Assembly: GCA_946885765.1 (NCBI GenBank)
Contig: CAMPHD010000157.1
Span: forward strand, 1-7,550
Origin: an uncultured Thalassospira sp.
GTDB taxonomy: Bacteria; Pseudomonadota; Alphaproteobacteria; Rhodospirillales_A; Thalassospiraceae
Direction: 5' to 3'
Length of the DNA stretch: 7,550 nt
The position numbers and the translations under genes are program-made. The notes under the pieces are model-generated. The model saw only the letters and a program-made list of their open reading frames with translations, searched no databases and was not told the origin of the DNA. This document shows positions 1-6,590 of the stretch, piece by piece. Within the stretch, counting starts at the first letter, position 1, and every line of letters begins with the position of its first letter.

Positions 1-355
1 GCGTTACAGCGGTGCTTGCCCCCGTTGGGTGGTTCACGAAGCCTATTTGACGCCAGAACGGGTAATACCGCAATTTGTTCGCCTGCCCGATGACAGCGAA
101 TATATTTTTATTGCGCGTGCTGTGCGTACCGGTGCCGGAGGGTATCGGGTGCCGCAATCGGTTTATTCCGTTATGATTGGTTGTGACACGGCCTTTGCCC
201 GTGACATTGTTTATGCAGACGGATTGCCGCTTGATACCCCGCAGGCAGCCGTTCCGGTTGGCATTGGGTGCCGACAATGCCCACGTGAAGAGTGCATGCA
301 GCGTGCCTATGCGGTTGCCGATACAGGGCACGAGATCCATACCACCCCAAAGTAG
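1..355 (+). CDS. Short-chain fatty acyl-CoA regulator (ScfR/PccR-like), C-terminal part only
   Basis: The reading frame is open from base 2 (first full codon cgt) and ends at the TAG at 353-355, so only about the last 117 residues are present and the start lies upstream. The visible part begins RYSGACPRW and ends with a Cys-rich tail, GCRQCPREECMQRAY, followed by a short polar end. A GACP.W segment followed by a late C-x2-C-x4-C cluster is what I recall from the C-terminal DUF2083-type domain of XRE-family regulators that also carry an ImmA/IrrE-like domain. PccR of Rhodobacter and the ScfR group belong there and are linked to propionyl- and acetyl-CoA metabolism. The DNA-binding domain is outside the window, so the assignment rests on the tail alone. 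The Cys residues could bind metal or be structural; this is not shown. No clear terminator follows the stop codon. Confidence 0.7.
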   Translation, partial: RYSGACPRWVVHEAYLTPERVIPQFVRLPDDSEYIFIARAVRTGAGGYRVPQSVYSVMIGCDTAFARDIVYADGLPLDTPQAAVPVGIGCRQCPREECMQRAYAVADTGHEIHTTPK

Positions 356-372
356 CATTAAATCTCGCGCAA

Positions 373-398
373 TAACCGGTTAGGATCGCATATATAAT
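373..398 (+). promoter_or_regulatory. Candidate promoter -10 box with adjacent palindrome, upstream of the response regulator
   Basis: A perfect TATAAT lies at 393-398 in an AT-rich stretch, 26 bases before the GTG start at 424. Transcription would begin near 405 and give a leader of roughly 20 bases that contains the ribosome binding site. No convincing -35 hexamer sits 16-18 bases upstream. The 10-bp perfect palindrome TAACCGGTTA at 373-382 occupies part of the spacer, where a regulator could bind. Both are sequence matches only; an activator-dependent promoter is one reading of the missing -35 box. Confidence 0.4.
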
Positions 399-410
399 AA
401 TTCGAATATT

Positions 411-416
411 GGGGAG
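411..416 (+). promoter_or_regulatory. Ribosome binding site that fixes the response regulator start
   Basis: GGGGAG at 411-416 lies seven bases before the GTG at 424. It overlaps the alternative TTG at 409-411, which therefore cannot be the start it serves. This supports GTG 424 as the initiation codon. Confidence 0.7.
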
Positions 417-423
417 AACGTCC

Positions 424-807
424 GTGACGGAGAGACCGAAGGTCCTGATAGCCGAGGACGAGGAAACCATCGTCGAATCGCTTAGCTTTCTGATGGAGAA
501 GGAAGGCTATGACGTGAGTGTTGCCACCGATGGCCAGATGGCCATCGCAATGATTGTGCGCGACCTTCCTGACATGGTTCTGCTTGATGTCATGATGCCG
601 GGCTGCGACGGTTTTGATGTTGTCCGCGCCGTTCGCGAAAATCCGCAAACCCGTCCCGTTCCGATCATGATGTTGACGGCCAAAACCCGTGAGGTCGACC
701 GACGCAAAGGACTTGAGCTTGGCGTTGACGACTTTGTCACCAAACCATTTTCCACCCGCGATGTGGTTTCACGCGTCAAGGCCATGCTGGCTGGCGACCG
801 GAACTAG
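424..807 (+). CDS. Single-domain response regulator (CheY-like receiver)
   Basis: This 127-residue protein is one receiver domain and nothing else. The acidic pair is E11-D12 (LIAEDEE), the phosphoacceptor is D55 in LLDVMMPG, the switch threonine is T85 (MMLTAKT), and the conserved lysine is K107 in VTKPF. The chain ends about 20 residues later, so there is no DNA-binding, enzymatic or HPt output domain. The start is taken as GTG at 424 because a good ribosome binding site lies just upstream; a TTG at 409 would add five residues but has no site of its own. It is the first gene of an operon with the small membrane protein (24-base gap) and the SSS-type kinase, which is its likely phosphodonor. 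It could act by binding a target protein, as CheY does, or as a shuttle in a phosphorelay; the partner is not visible here. Confidence 0.93.
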   Translation: MTERPKVLIAEDEETIVESLSFLMEKEGYDVSVATDGQMAIAMIVRDLPDMVLLDVMMPGCDGFDVVRAVRENPQTRPVPIMMLTAKTREVDRRKGLELGVDDFVTKPFSTRDVVSRVKAMLAGDRN

Positions 808-831
808 GCGCAAAAAAGCGGGAGCTGGCCA

Positions 832-1056
832 ATGACCCCACCCCGGAAACTTACCGAACGCGCCTTTGTCCTTGCCCTTGTTGCATTCTTTGCATGGATC
901 CCGCCCTTGGTCGGGGTCTTTTCGCTTAAAGGAACGCTGTTCGGGTTACCCATCCTGTTCGTTTATTTCTTTGCCGGCTGGGCCTTGTTTATCGGCTGCT
1001 GTGCGCTCATCACACGCGCCCTTCGTCACAGCATCCAGACGGAGGAAAAGGAATAG
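832..1056 (+). CDS. Small two-helix membrane protein, SSS-symporter accessory-like
   Basis: This 74-residue protein has a short basic N-terminus (PPRKLTER), a first hydrophobic helix at about residues 11-30, a short loop containing LKGTLFGLP, a second helix at about 37-62, and a charged tail (HSIQTEEKE). GGGAG at 820-824 lies seven bases before the ATG. It ends two bases before the kinase start, so the two are probably translationally coupled. Size, topology and the LFGLP-aromatic segment resemble the small DUF3311/DUF997 (YhdT-like) proteins encoded beside sodium:solute symporters. That is motif-level recollection, not a search result. The inferred role is a membrane partner of the symporter domain of the kinase, affecting its folding, stability or sensing. 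No catalytic residues are evident. Confidence 0.8.
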   Translation: MTPPRKLTERAFVLALVAFFAWIPPLVGVFSLKGTLFGLPILFVYFFAGWALFIGCCALITRALRHSIQTEEKE

Positions 1057-1058
1057 GC

Positions 1059-3779
1059 ATGCTGTCGTCCGAGCTCGTCATCGCTGTTTCACTGGCCTAT
1101 GTAGGATTGCTTTATGCAATTGCATGGTGGGGTGATAAACGCGCACGTGATGGCCGATCATGGGTACGAAATCCAACAGTTTATACCCTGTCCATTGCAG
1201 TCTATTGCACGTCATGGACCTTTTACGGCGCTGTCGGATCGGCTGCACGCAATGGCCTTGAATATCTGACGATCTATCTCGGTCCGACGGTCATTTTCCT
1301 TGGATGGTGGTTTTTGCTGCGGAAAATGCTGCGGATATCCAAGGCGCATCGCATCACTTCCATCGCCGATTTCATTTCATCGCGTTATGGCAAAAGCACG
1401 CAATTATCGATGCTGGTTACCCTGATCACGGTGATCGGAACAACGCCATATATCGCGCTCCAGCTTAAGGCGATCGCCACCAGCTATACCGTTATGACCG
1501 TCTGGGGCGGGGCGATGACCGCACCGGTCATCAATCAGGTGCCCATGTTTGCCGATAGCGGCTTTTGGGCAGCTCTTGGTCTTGCCCTGTTTGGCATTCT
1601 GTTTGGTACCCGGTTTATTGATGCAGATGAACATCACGAAGGCATGGTTGCCGCCATCGCCTTTGAAAGCCTTGTCAAAATGTTCGCCCTGCTTGCTGTC
1701 GGCATTTTTGTCTGCTTCTTCATGTTTGCCGGATTGGGCGACCTGTTTGATCAGGCCGCGGTAAATCCGCAAACCGCATCCTTGATGCAACTGCCCGAAA
1801 ACGGCAGCGCGCGCTGGATGACGTTGATGATGCTGTCCATGGCAGCAATCCTGACATTGCCGCGCCAGTTTCAGGTGATCATCGTTGAAAATGTCGATGA
1901 ACGTCACCTGTCAACCGCAAGCTGGGCCTTTCCGCTTTATCTGCTGGCAATGAATTTGTTCGTCCTGCCAATTGCCTTGGCAGGCCTTGGCGTTTTACCA
2001 AGCTGGGCCGATCCGGATTTCTTTGTAATTTCCGTACCCCTTTTTGAAGGCCATTCGCTGCTGGCCCTGATTGCCTATGTCGGCGGTTTATCCGCGAGCA
2101 CCAGCATGGTGATCGTCGCAACAATCGCACTGTCGACCATGGTCTGTAACGACCTTGTTGTTCCGGCATTGCTGCGTATTCGATGGCTGCGTTTCACCGA
2201 ACGTGATGACCTGACCGGTCTTCTGATTTTCATCCGGCGTGCTTCCATCGTGCTGGTGGTATTCATGGGATTTGCCTATTACCGGTCTGCCGGGGCCAGT
2301 GACGCCTTGGCTGAAATCGGTCTGATTTCCTTTGCATCCACCGCACAATTCATACCGATCATGATTGGTGGCCTTTACTGGAAAGGCGGCACCAAAATCG
2401 GTGCGCAGGTCGGGCTTGTGATCGGTTTTGCCATATGGGCCTATACCCTGTTGCTGCCATCGCTTGCCGATAGTGGCTGGATGGACCCGGCGCTGATCGA
2501 ACATGGTGCCTTCGGCCATCCATGGCTGCGTCCGGAAAGCCTGTTCGGGCTAACCGGGTTCGAGCCCCTGACCCATGCCCTGATCTGGTCAATCACACTC
2601 AATACAGCAGCCTATGTCCTGATCAGCCTTTTCACATCGCCAAGCGCCCTTGAACGCATTCAGGCCACCCTGTTTGTCGATGCGTTTCTGCGAAAAGGGC
2701 AGGAAACCGTTATCTGGCGGTCATCAGCAACGATTGACGATCTGTATGAACTGGTTGAACGTTTTCTTGGCCGTGAACGCGCGTTTCATTCCTTTCGCGA
2801 TTTCGGTTGGACGCGCGAAACGCCATGGCGCGGCAAAGGTGAAGCCAATACCGACATGATCGCCTTTACCGAGCGGTTGCTTGCCGGTTCGATCGGGGCG
2901 GCGTCTGCACGTGTGATGGTATCTTCGGTCGCCAAGGGCGAAATGGTCAGTCTTGATGAAGTTCTCGAAATTCTTGAAGAAACATCGCATGTGATCGAAT
3001 ATTCCCAGCGACTTGAACAGAAATCGCACGAACTCGAACGTGCCGCTGCCGAGTTGCGGGCTGCCAATGAACGGCTTAAGGAGCTGGACCGCCTCAAGGA
3101 TGAATTCCTGACCATGGTCAGTCACGAATTCAGAACGCCGCTAACCTCGATCCGGTCCTTTTCCGAAATTCTTGTCGACACACCGGAACTTGATCCCGAA
3201 CGCGCCGAACATTTCATGGGCATCATCGTACGCGAAAGCGAACGGCTGACCCGCCTGATCGACGATCATCTTGATCTTGCCAGGCTTGAGGCCGGTCATT
3301 CCGACTGGCGGCCGGAGGATGTTGATCCGCGGTCCGTCCTTGACGAAAGTGTCGAAGCGATCAAAGGGTTGCTCGACAACAAGGGGGTTGTTCTGGAACT
3401 CGACCTGTCGCCTGCGACTGTCACGCTGCATGTGGATCGCGACCGGCTGACACAGGTCTTTATCAACCTGTTGTCAAACGCCGCAAAATTTTCCGCGGCA
3501 CGTGAACCCAGCGTAAAGGTCCGCGGTGAAGTGATGGATGGCGGTTACCTTGTTTCGATCACCGATAACGGGAATGGCATCGCCAAGGACGAACAGGCCG
3601 TAATCTTCAATAAATTCGCCCGCGGCGGCAAATATCCCGATGACAAACCCCGTCCATCCGGTTCCGGCCTTGGCCTTGCAATTGCCAAACACGTTGTCGA
3701 ACATTGCAAGGGCAAGATCTGGGTGGAAAGCTCACCGGGTCGCGGCGCAACCTTCAGGGTATTTGTTCCTGCCACCTGA
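1059..3779 (+). CDS. Sensor histidine kinase with N-terminal sodium:solute symporter domain (CbrA/CrbS-type)
   Basis: This 906-residue protein is a fusion. Residues about 1-525 form a many-helix SSS (SLC5-like) domain. It includes TSWTFYGAVGSAA, the cytoplasmic loop RITSIADFISSRYG (98-111) and the helix GGLSASTSM (342-350), whose Ser/Thr residues fall where SSS proteins place a sodium site. Residues about 538-650 match the STAC linker of such kinases (LFVDAFL, FTERLLAGSIGAASAR at 603-618, then EVLEILEETSHVIEYSQRLE). A coiled coil rich in Glu, Leu and Arg follows (about 650-680). The DHp helix has SHEFRTPL with phospho-acceptor H689. The ATPase domain shows the N-box (N803, N807), TDNGNG around D836, NKFARGG, and GSGLGLAIAKH from G868. 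No PAS or receiver domain is seen. AAGGAA at 1048-1053 serves the ATG. The family includes CbrA (histidine) and CrbS (acetate); the ligand here is unknown. The kinase core looks intact. Confidence 0.94.
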   Translation: MLSSELVIAVSLAYVGLLYAIAWWGDKRARDGRSWVRNPTVYTLSIAVYCTSWTFYGAVGSAARNGLEYLTIYLGPTVIFLGWWFLLRKMLRISKAHRITSIADFISSRYGKSTQLSMLVTLITVIGTTPYIALQLKAIATSYTVMTVWGGAMTAPVINQVPMFADSGFWAALGLALFGILFGTRFIDADEHHEGMVAAIAFESLVKMFALLAVGIFVCFFMFAGLGDLFDQAAVNPQTASLMQLPENGSARWMTLMMLSMAAILTLPRQFQVIIVENVDERHLSTASWAFPLYLLAMNLFVLPIALAGLGVLPSWADPDFFVISVPLFEGHSLLALIAYVGGLSASTSMVIVATIALSTMVCNDLVVPALLRIRWLRFTERDDLTGLLIFIRRASIVLVVFMGFAYYRSAGASDALAEIGLISFASTAQFIPIMIGGLYWKGGTKIGAQVGLVIGFAIWAYTLLLPSLADSGWMDPALIEHGAFGHPWLRPESLFGLTGFEPLTHALIWSITLNTAAYVLISLFTSPSALERIQATLFVDAFLRKGQETVIWRSSATIDDLYELVERFLGRERAFHSFRDFGWTRETPWRGKGEANTDMIAFTERLLAGSIGAASARVMVSSVAKGEMVSLDEVLEILEETSHVIEYSQRLEQKSHELERAAAELRAANERLKELDRLKDEFLTMVSHEFRTPLTSIRSFSEILVDTPELDPERAEHFMGIIVRESERLTRLIDDHLDLARLEAGHSDWRPEDVDPRSVLDESVEAIKGLLDNKGVVLELDLSPATVTLHVDRDRLTQVFINLLSNAAKFSAAREPSVKVRGEVMDGGYLVSITDNGNGIAKDEQAVIFNKFARGGKYPDDKPRPSGSGLGLAIAKHVVEHCKGKIWVESSPGRGATFRVFVPAT

Positions 3780-3801
3780 TTGCCCGTTTGACCTTCATTT
3801 T

Positions 3802-3820
3802 AACGCCTCCAATTGGCGTT
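3802..3820 (+). other. Small hairpin after the kinase gene; possible weak terminator
   Basis: AACGCC (3802-3807) and GGCGTT (3815-3820) form a 6-bp stem with a 7-base loop, 22 bases after the kinase stop codon. Only TTTA follows, so it is a poor intrinsic terminator. The loop and inner stem contain the 8-bp palindrome CCAATTGG (3809-3816), so the site could instead be a protein-binding site. A TTGACC lies just before it at 3788-3793 but has no matching -10 box at the right spacing. Confidence 0.3.
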
Positions 3821-3849
3821 TACCCATCGGTTACCCCCGCTCATCTGAA

Positions 3850-3867
3850 GATAAATCACAGTTTATC
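3850..3867 (+). promoter_or_regulatory. Dyad GATAAA-N6-TTTATC upstream of the molybdenum hydroxylase operon
   Basis: Perfect 6-bp inverted arms (3850-3855 and 3862-3867) are separated by TCACAG. The site lies 18 bases before the ATG at 3886 and directly before the ribosome binding site. It is the size expected of an operator bound by a dimeric regulator. The left arm is also a 4-of-6 match to a -10 box. Its use as an operator is inference. Confidence 0.35.
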
Positions 3868-3876
3868 GAGAGAGAT

Positions 3877-3880
3877 GAGG
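3877..3880 (+). promoter_or_regulatory. Ribosome binding site that fixes the Fe-S subunit start
   Basis: GAGG at 3877-3880 lies five bases before the ATG at 3886. The same frame is open further upstream, to 3640 inside the kinase gene, but those residues do not resemble any ferredoxin fold. The protein starting at 3886 begins exactly where the family usually does (QYQLKINGE). Confidence 0.65.
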
Positions 3881-3885
3881 CGGCC

Positions 3886-4347
3886 ATGCAGTATCAGCTA
3901 AAAATAAACGGAGAATCCCGCACCGTCGAAGCAGAACCCGGCACCCCGCTATTATGGGTTCTGCGTGACGGACTGGAACTTACCGGCACCAAGTTTGGAT
4001 GTGGCGTTGCCTATTGCGGCGCATGCACTGTTCATATCGACGGATACCCGACCCGTTCCTGCCAGACCTTTATTGAAGACGCTGTCGACAGCGAAATCAC
4101 CACCATCGAAGGCGCAACTGATAAAATCGCCCTAGCGGTCCAGGCCGCATGGCGCGAAAAGGACGTCGTACAATGTGGCTGGTGTCAATCCGGACAGATC
4201 ATGTCGGCCATCGGCCTTCTGACCGAGAATCCGAAACCGACCGAGGACGAAATCAAGGAATACATGTACGGCAATGCGTGCCGTTGTGTGACCTATGTGC
4301 GCATCAACGAAGCCATCAAACTGGCATCTGAAAAGCTGGAGGCATAA
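3886..4347 (+). CDS. (2Fe-2S)-binding subunit of a molybdenum hydroxylase (IorA-like)
   Basis: This 153-residue protein is the small electron-transfer subunit of a xanthine-oxidase-family enzyme. The N-terminal plant-type ferredoxin domain (about 1-75) carries cluster ligands C39, C44, C47 and C59 in KFGCGVAYCGAC and RSC. The C-terminal four-helix domain (about 80-153) carries the second cluster ligands C97 and C100 in QCGWCQSGQ and C132 and C134 in GNACRCVTYVRI. Q96, next to C97, usually contacts the molybdopterin cytosine dinucleotide. Length and motifs fit isoquinoline-1-oxidoreductase alpha subunits and related aldehyde-oxidase small subunits. The position after CRC is Val135, where I expect Gly in most relatives. 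There is no signal peptide, although the partner subunit has a Tat signal. It would pass electrons from the molybdenum site to an unidentified acceptor. The gene is followed three bases later by the large subunit, whose ribosome binding site lies inside its end. Confidence 0.93.
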   Translation: MQYQLKINGESRTVEAEPGTPLLWVLRDGLELTGTKFGCGVAYCGACTVHIDGYPTRSCQTFIEDAVDSEITTIEGATDKIALAVQAAWREKDVVQCGWCQSGQIMSAIGLLTENPKPTEDEIKEYMYGNACRCVTYVRINEAIKLASEKLEA

Positions 4348-4350
4348 GTC

Positions 4351-6519
4351 ATGACAATCAATGTATCACGTCGCGGCTTTATGATCGGATCAGCAACCGG
4401 TACCGCAGCTCTTCTGGTCGGCGTCAATGCCAAAGGCGTTCTTGCAGCAGGCAGCAGTGTGGCTGCAGCAACCGACCTTAACCCGTTTGTCAAAATCGAT
4501 GCCGATGGCACGGTAACCGTCATTATCAAACATTTTGAAATGGGCCAAGGCACGACCACCGGCCTCACGACACTGGTTGCCGAGGAACTCGACGCCGATT
4601 GGGCGACGGTTCAGACGGCATTCGCCCCCGCCGATAATGAACGTTATTCCAACCTGTTCTTCCATGCACAGGGAACCGGTGGCTCGACCTCGATCGCCAA
4701 TTCCTACATGCAGTATCGCGAAGCCGGTGCGGCTGCGCGTGATCTTCTCGTCCGTGCGGCTGCCCAGAACTGGGATGTCGATGCCAGCAGCATCACCGTT
4801 GAAAACGGCATGCTGAAATCCGGTGCCAATTCCGGTCATTTCGGAGAATTTGTTGCGATTGCAGCAACCCTTGAGGCGGTTGAAAAACCGACCGTCAAAA
4901 CCCCGGATCAGTTCAAGCTGATTGGCAGCGACAAACTGCATCGCAAGGACAATACCGACAAGACGAACGGCACCGCAATCTTTGCAATGGATGTCAATCT
5001 GCCGGGCATGATCTATGCCGCAATCATGCGCAGCCCGAAATTCGGTGGCATCGTCACCTCCTTTGACGACACTGCGTCCAAAGATGTTGCAGGTTTCATT
5101 GCCGCACAGGTTCTGCCAAACAAGGCAGGGGTTGTGGCGTTTGGGAAAAACACCTGGGCTGCGTTTCAGGCACGTGATGCCCTGTCGGTTGAATGGGATT
5201 TCAGTCAGGCCGAAACACGCAGCACGGATGCCATGATTGCCGATCACAAGGCACTGCTTGATGCACCGCAGTTTGACGCCAATCACGAAGTGCCGCTGGC
5301 ATCCGTTAAACCGCTTCTGGCCAATGCTGCCAAAACCATTGATGCAGAATTCACCTTCCCGTTTCTGGCTCATGCACCGCTGGAGCCGGAGAACTGCATC
5401 ATCGAGCCAACCGAAAATGGCGTTCGCGTCCATGATGGCTGCCAGTTCCCGACACTGACCCGGCCTATGGTCGCAGCAGCACTTGGACTGGAACCATCAC
5501 AGGTCGAGATCAGAACGCTTTATGCCGGCGGTTCGTTCGGTCGTCGTGCCAACGGCGCCTCCGACTATAATGTCGAAGCAGCCATGGCCTTTGCCGTTTC
5601 GGGCCGCAAGGTTCCGGTCAAACTGGTCTGGAGCCGCGAGGACGATATTCGCGGTGGCTATTACCGGCCAATGGCAGCACACCGGGCAAAAATCGGTCTG
5701 GATGGCGACAGCAAGATTATTGGCTGGGATCACCGAATGGCCGTCAAATCCATCATGAAGGGTGGTCCGATGGAAGGCATGGTACAGGATGGCATCGACC
5801 CGACATCGGTCGAAGGTGTCACCGAGAGCCTTTATACCATCCCCAACCATGGCATCGGTTTAAGCGATTTCCAAACCCCGACCCCCATATTGTGGTGGCG
5901 TTCGGTGGGACATACCCACACCGGATATGTCATGGAAACACTGATGGACATGCTCGCAACCGAAACGGGGCAGGACCCGATCGAAATGCGCCTTGCGATG
6001 CTTGATCCGGCAGGCACCAATCAGGCCCGCATGATCGAAGCCATCAAGTTGGTCCGCGAAATATCCGGATGGGAGAAAGGCGACAAACGTGGTTTTGCCG
6101 CGCACCTTTCGTTCAATACCTGCGTTGCGGTTGTTGCCGACGTCACGGTCGAAGACACCAGTGTGCATGTGAACAAACTGTTCATGGCGGTTGAATGCGG
6201 GGTTGCCGTTAACCCCGATGTCATCCGCGCACAGATGGAAGGCGGTGCTGGTTATGCATTATGTGCCGCCTTCCGCAACGAAATCACCCTGACGGATGGT
6301 GAAGTCGACCAGTTCAACTTCCCGGATTACGAACTGCTTCGAAATGCCGAGATGCCTGCCATCGAAGTGGCAATTGTTCAATCGAACAATGCCCCTACGG
6401 GCGTTGGCGAACCGGGCGTCCCCCCGACCGCTCCGGCTGTTGCCAACGCCATTTTTGCCAAAACCGGAAAACGGATCACGGATCTTCCGATGACCAAAGC
6501 CGGTTTCGACTTCGTGTAA
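4351..6519 (+). CDS. Molybdopterin-binding catalytic subunit, xanthine dehydrogenase/IorB-like, Tat-exported
   Basis: This 722-residue protein would hydroxylate an aldehyde or N-heterocycle with oxygen from water. It starts with a twin-arginine signal (SRRGFMIGS, R7-R8, then a hydrophobic stretch to about residue 34), so the enzyme likely works in the periplasm. A first cofactor-binding part (about 45-190) has EMGQGTTTG (G65-G67). An aldehyde-oxidase 'hammerhead' domain (about 200-280) begins near DKTNGTAIFAMD. The main molybdopterin part shows HAPLEPENC (341-349), AGGSFGRR (392-399), WWRSVGHTHTGY (515-526) and GVGEPGVPP, with E687 at the place of the conserved catalytic Glu. This domain order is that of isoquinoline-1-oxidoreductase beta subunits and is close to their usual length. 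GGAGG at 4338-4342 precedes the ATG by eight bases. No cytochrome c domain is attached, so the electron acceptor is open. The substrate cannot be told from the sequence; an aldehyde is the most general guess. Confidence 0.93.
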   Translation: MTINVSRRGFMIGSATGTAALLVGVNAKGVLAAGSSVAAATDLNPFVKIDADGTVTVIIKHFEMGQGTTTGLTTLVAEELDADWATVQTAFAPADNERYSNLFFHAQGTGGSTSIANSYMQYREAGAAARDLLVRAAAQNWDVDASSITVENGMLKSGANSGHFGEFVAIAATLEAVEKPTVKTPDQFKLIGSDKLHRKDNTDKTNGTAIFAMDVNLPGMIYAAIMRSPKFGGIVTSFDDTASKDVAGFIAAQVLPNKAGVVAFGKNTWAAFQARDALSVEWDFSQAETRSTDAMIADHKALLDAPQFDANHEVPLASVKPLLANAAKTIDAEFTFPFLAHAPLEPENCIIEPTENGVRVHDGCQFPTLTRPMVAAALGLEPSQVEIRTLYAGGSFGRRANGASDYNVEAAMAFAVSGRKVPVKLVWSREDDIRGGYYRPMAAHRAKIGLDGDSKIIGWDHRMAVKSIMKGGPMEGMVQDGIDPTSVEGVTESLYTIPNHGIGLSDFQTPTPILWWRSVGHTHTGYVMETLMDMLATETGQDPIEMRLAMLDPAGTNQARMIEAIKLVREISGWEKGDKRGFAAHLSFNTCVAVVADVTVEDTSVHVNKLFMAVECGVAVNPDVIRAQMEGGAGYALCAAFRNEITLTDGEVDQFNFPDYELLRNAEMPAIEVAIVQSNNAPTGVGEPGVPPTAPAVANAIFAKTGKRITDLPMTKAGFDFV

Positions 6520-6524
6520 GGCAT

Positions 6525-6577
6525 GTTGCCCGGGGGGCATTTTCGGGTCCCCACCCGTCCCCCGGGCAGCCCCTTTT
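6525..6577 (+). terminator. Intercistronic GC-rich hairpin with a short T run, possible attenuator
   Basis: TGCCCGGGGG (6527-6536) and CCCCCGGGCA (6559-6568) are perfect inverted arms. Counting two G-U pairs the stem spans 6525-6538 with 6557-6570, 14 bp. A second 4-bp stem, GGGT/ACCC (6545-6548 with 6553-6556), can form in the loop. TTTT follows at 6574-6577. The run of T is short and starts after CCCC, so termination would be partial. It lies between the catalytic subunit stop (6519) and the xdhC-like start (6591), and it may stop part of the transcripts or protect the upstream message from 3' decay. Confidence 0.55.
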
Positions 6578-6590
6578 GCGGGAGCAGATC

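Noticed and set aside
409..423. TTG start five codons upstream for the response regulator
   Set aside because: It overlaps the GGGGAG that serves the GTG at 424 and has no site of its own. The added residues are outside the receiver fold.
1404..1907. Minus-strand open frame of 167 codons inside the kinase gene
   Set aside because: It is opposite conserved SSS helices, and its His/Gln/Lys-rich translation is typical of antisense to hydrophobic codons.
3788..3816. TTGACC as a -35 box for the hydroxylase operon
   Set aside because: No -10-like hexamer lies 16-18 bases downstream; the spot holds CCAATTGG instead.
3640..3885. Upstream extension of the Fe-S subunit frame, overlapping the kinase gene
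   Set aside because: The extra residues do not look like a ferredoxin fold or a signal peptide. A ribosome binding site and a family-typical N-terminus mark 3886 as the start.
4390..5433. Long minus-strand open frame of 347 codons
   Set aside because: It lies wholly inside the catalytic subunit gene, whose motifs are intact. Its Cys- and Gly-rich translation matches nothing I recognise and no ribosome binding site was evident, so it is a shadow of the coding strand.
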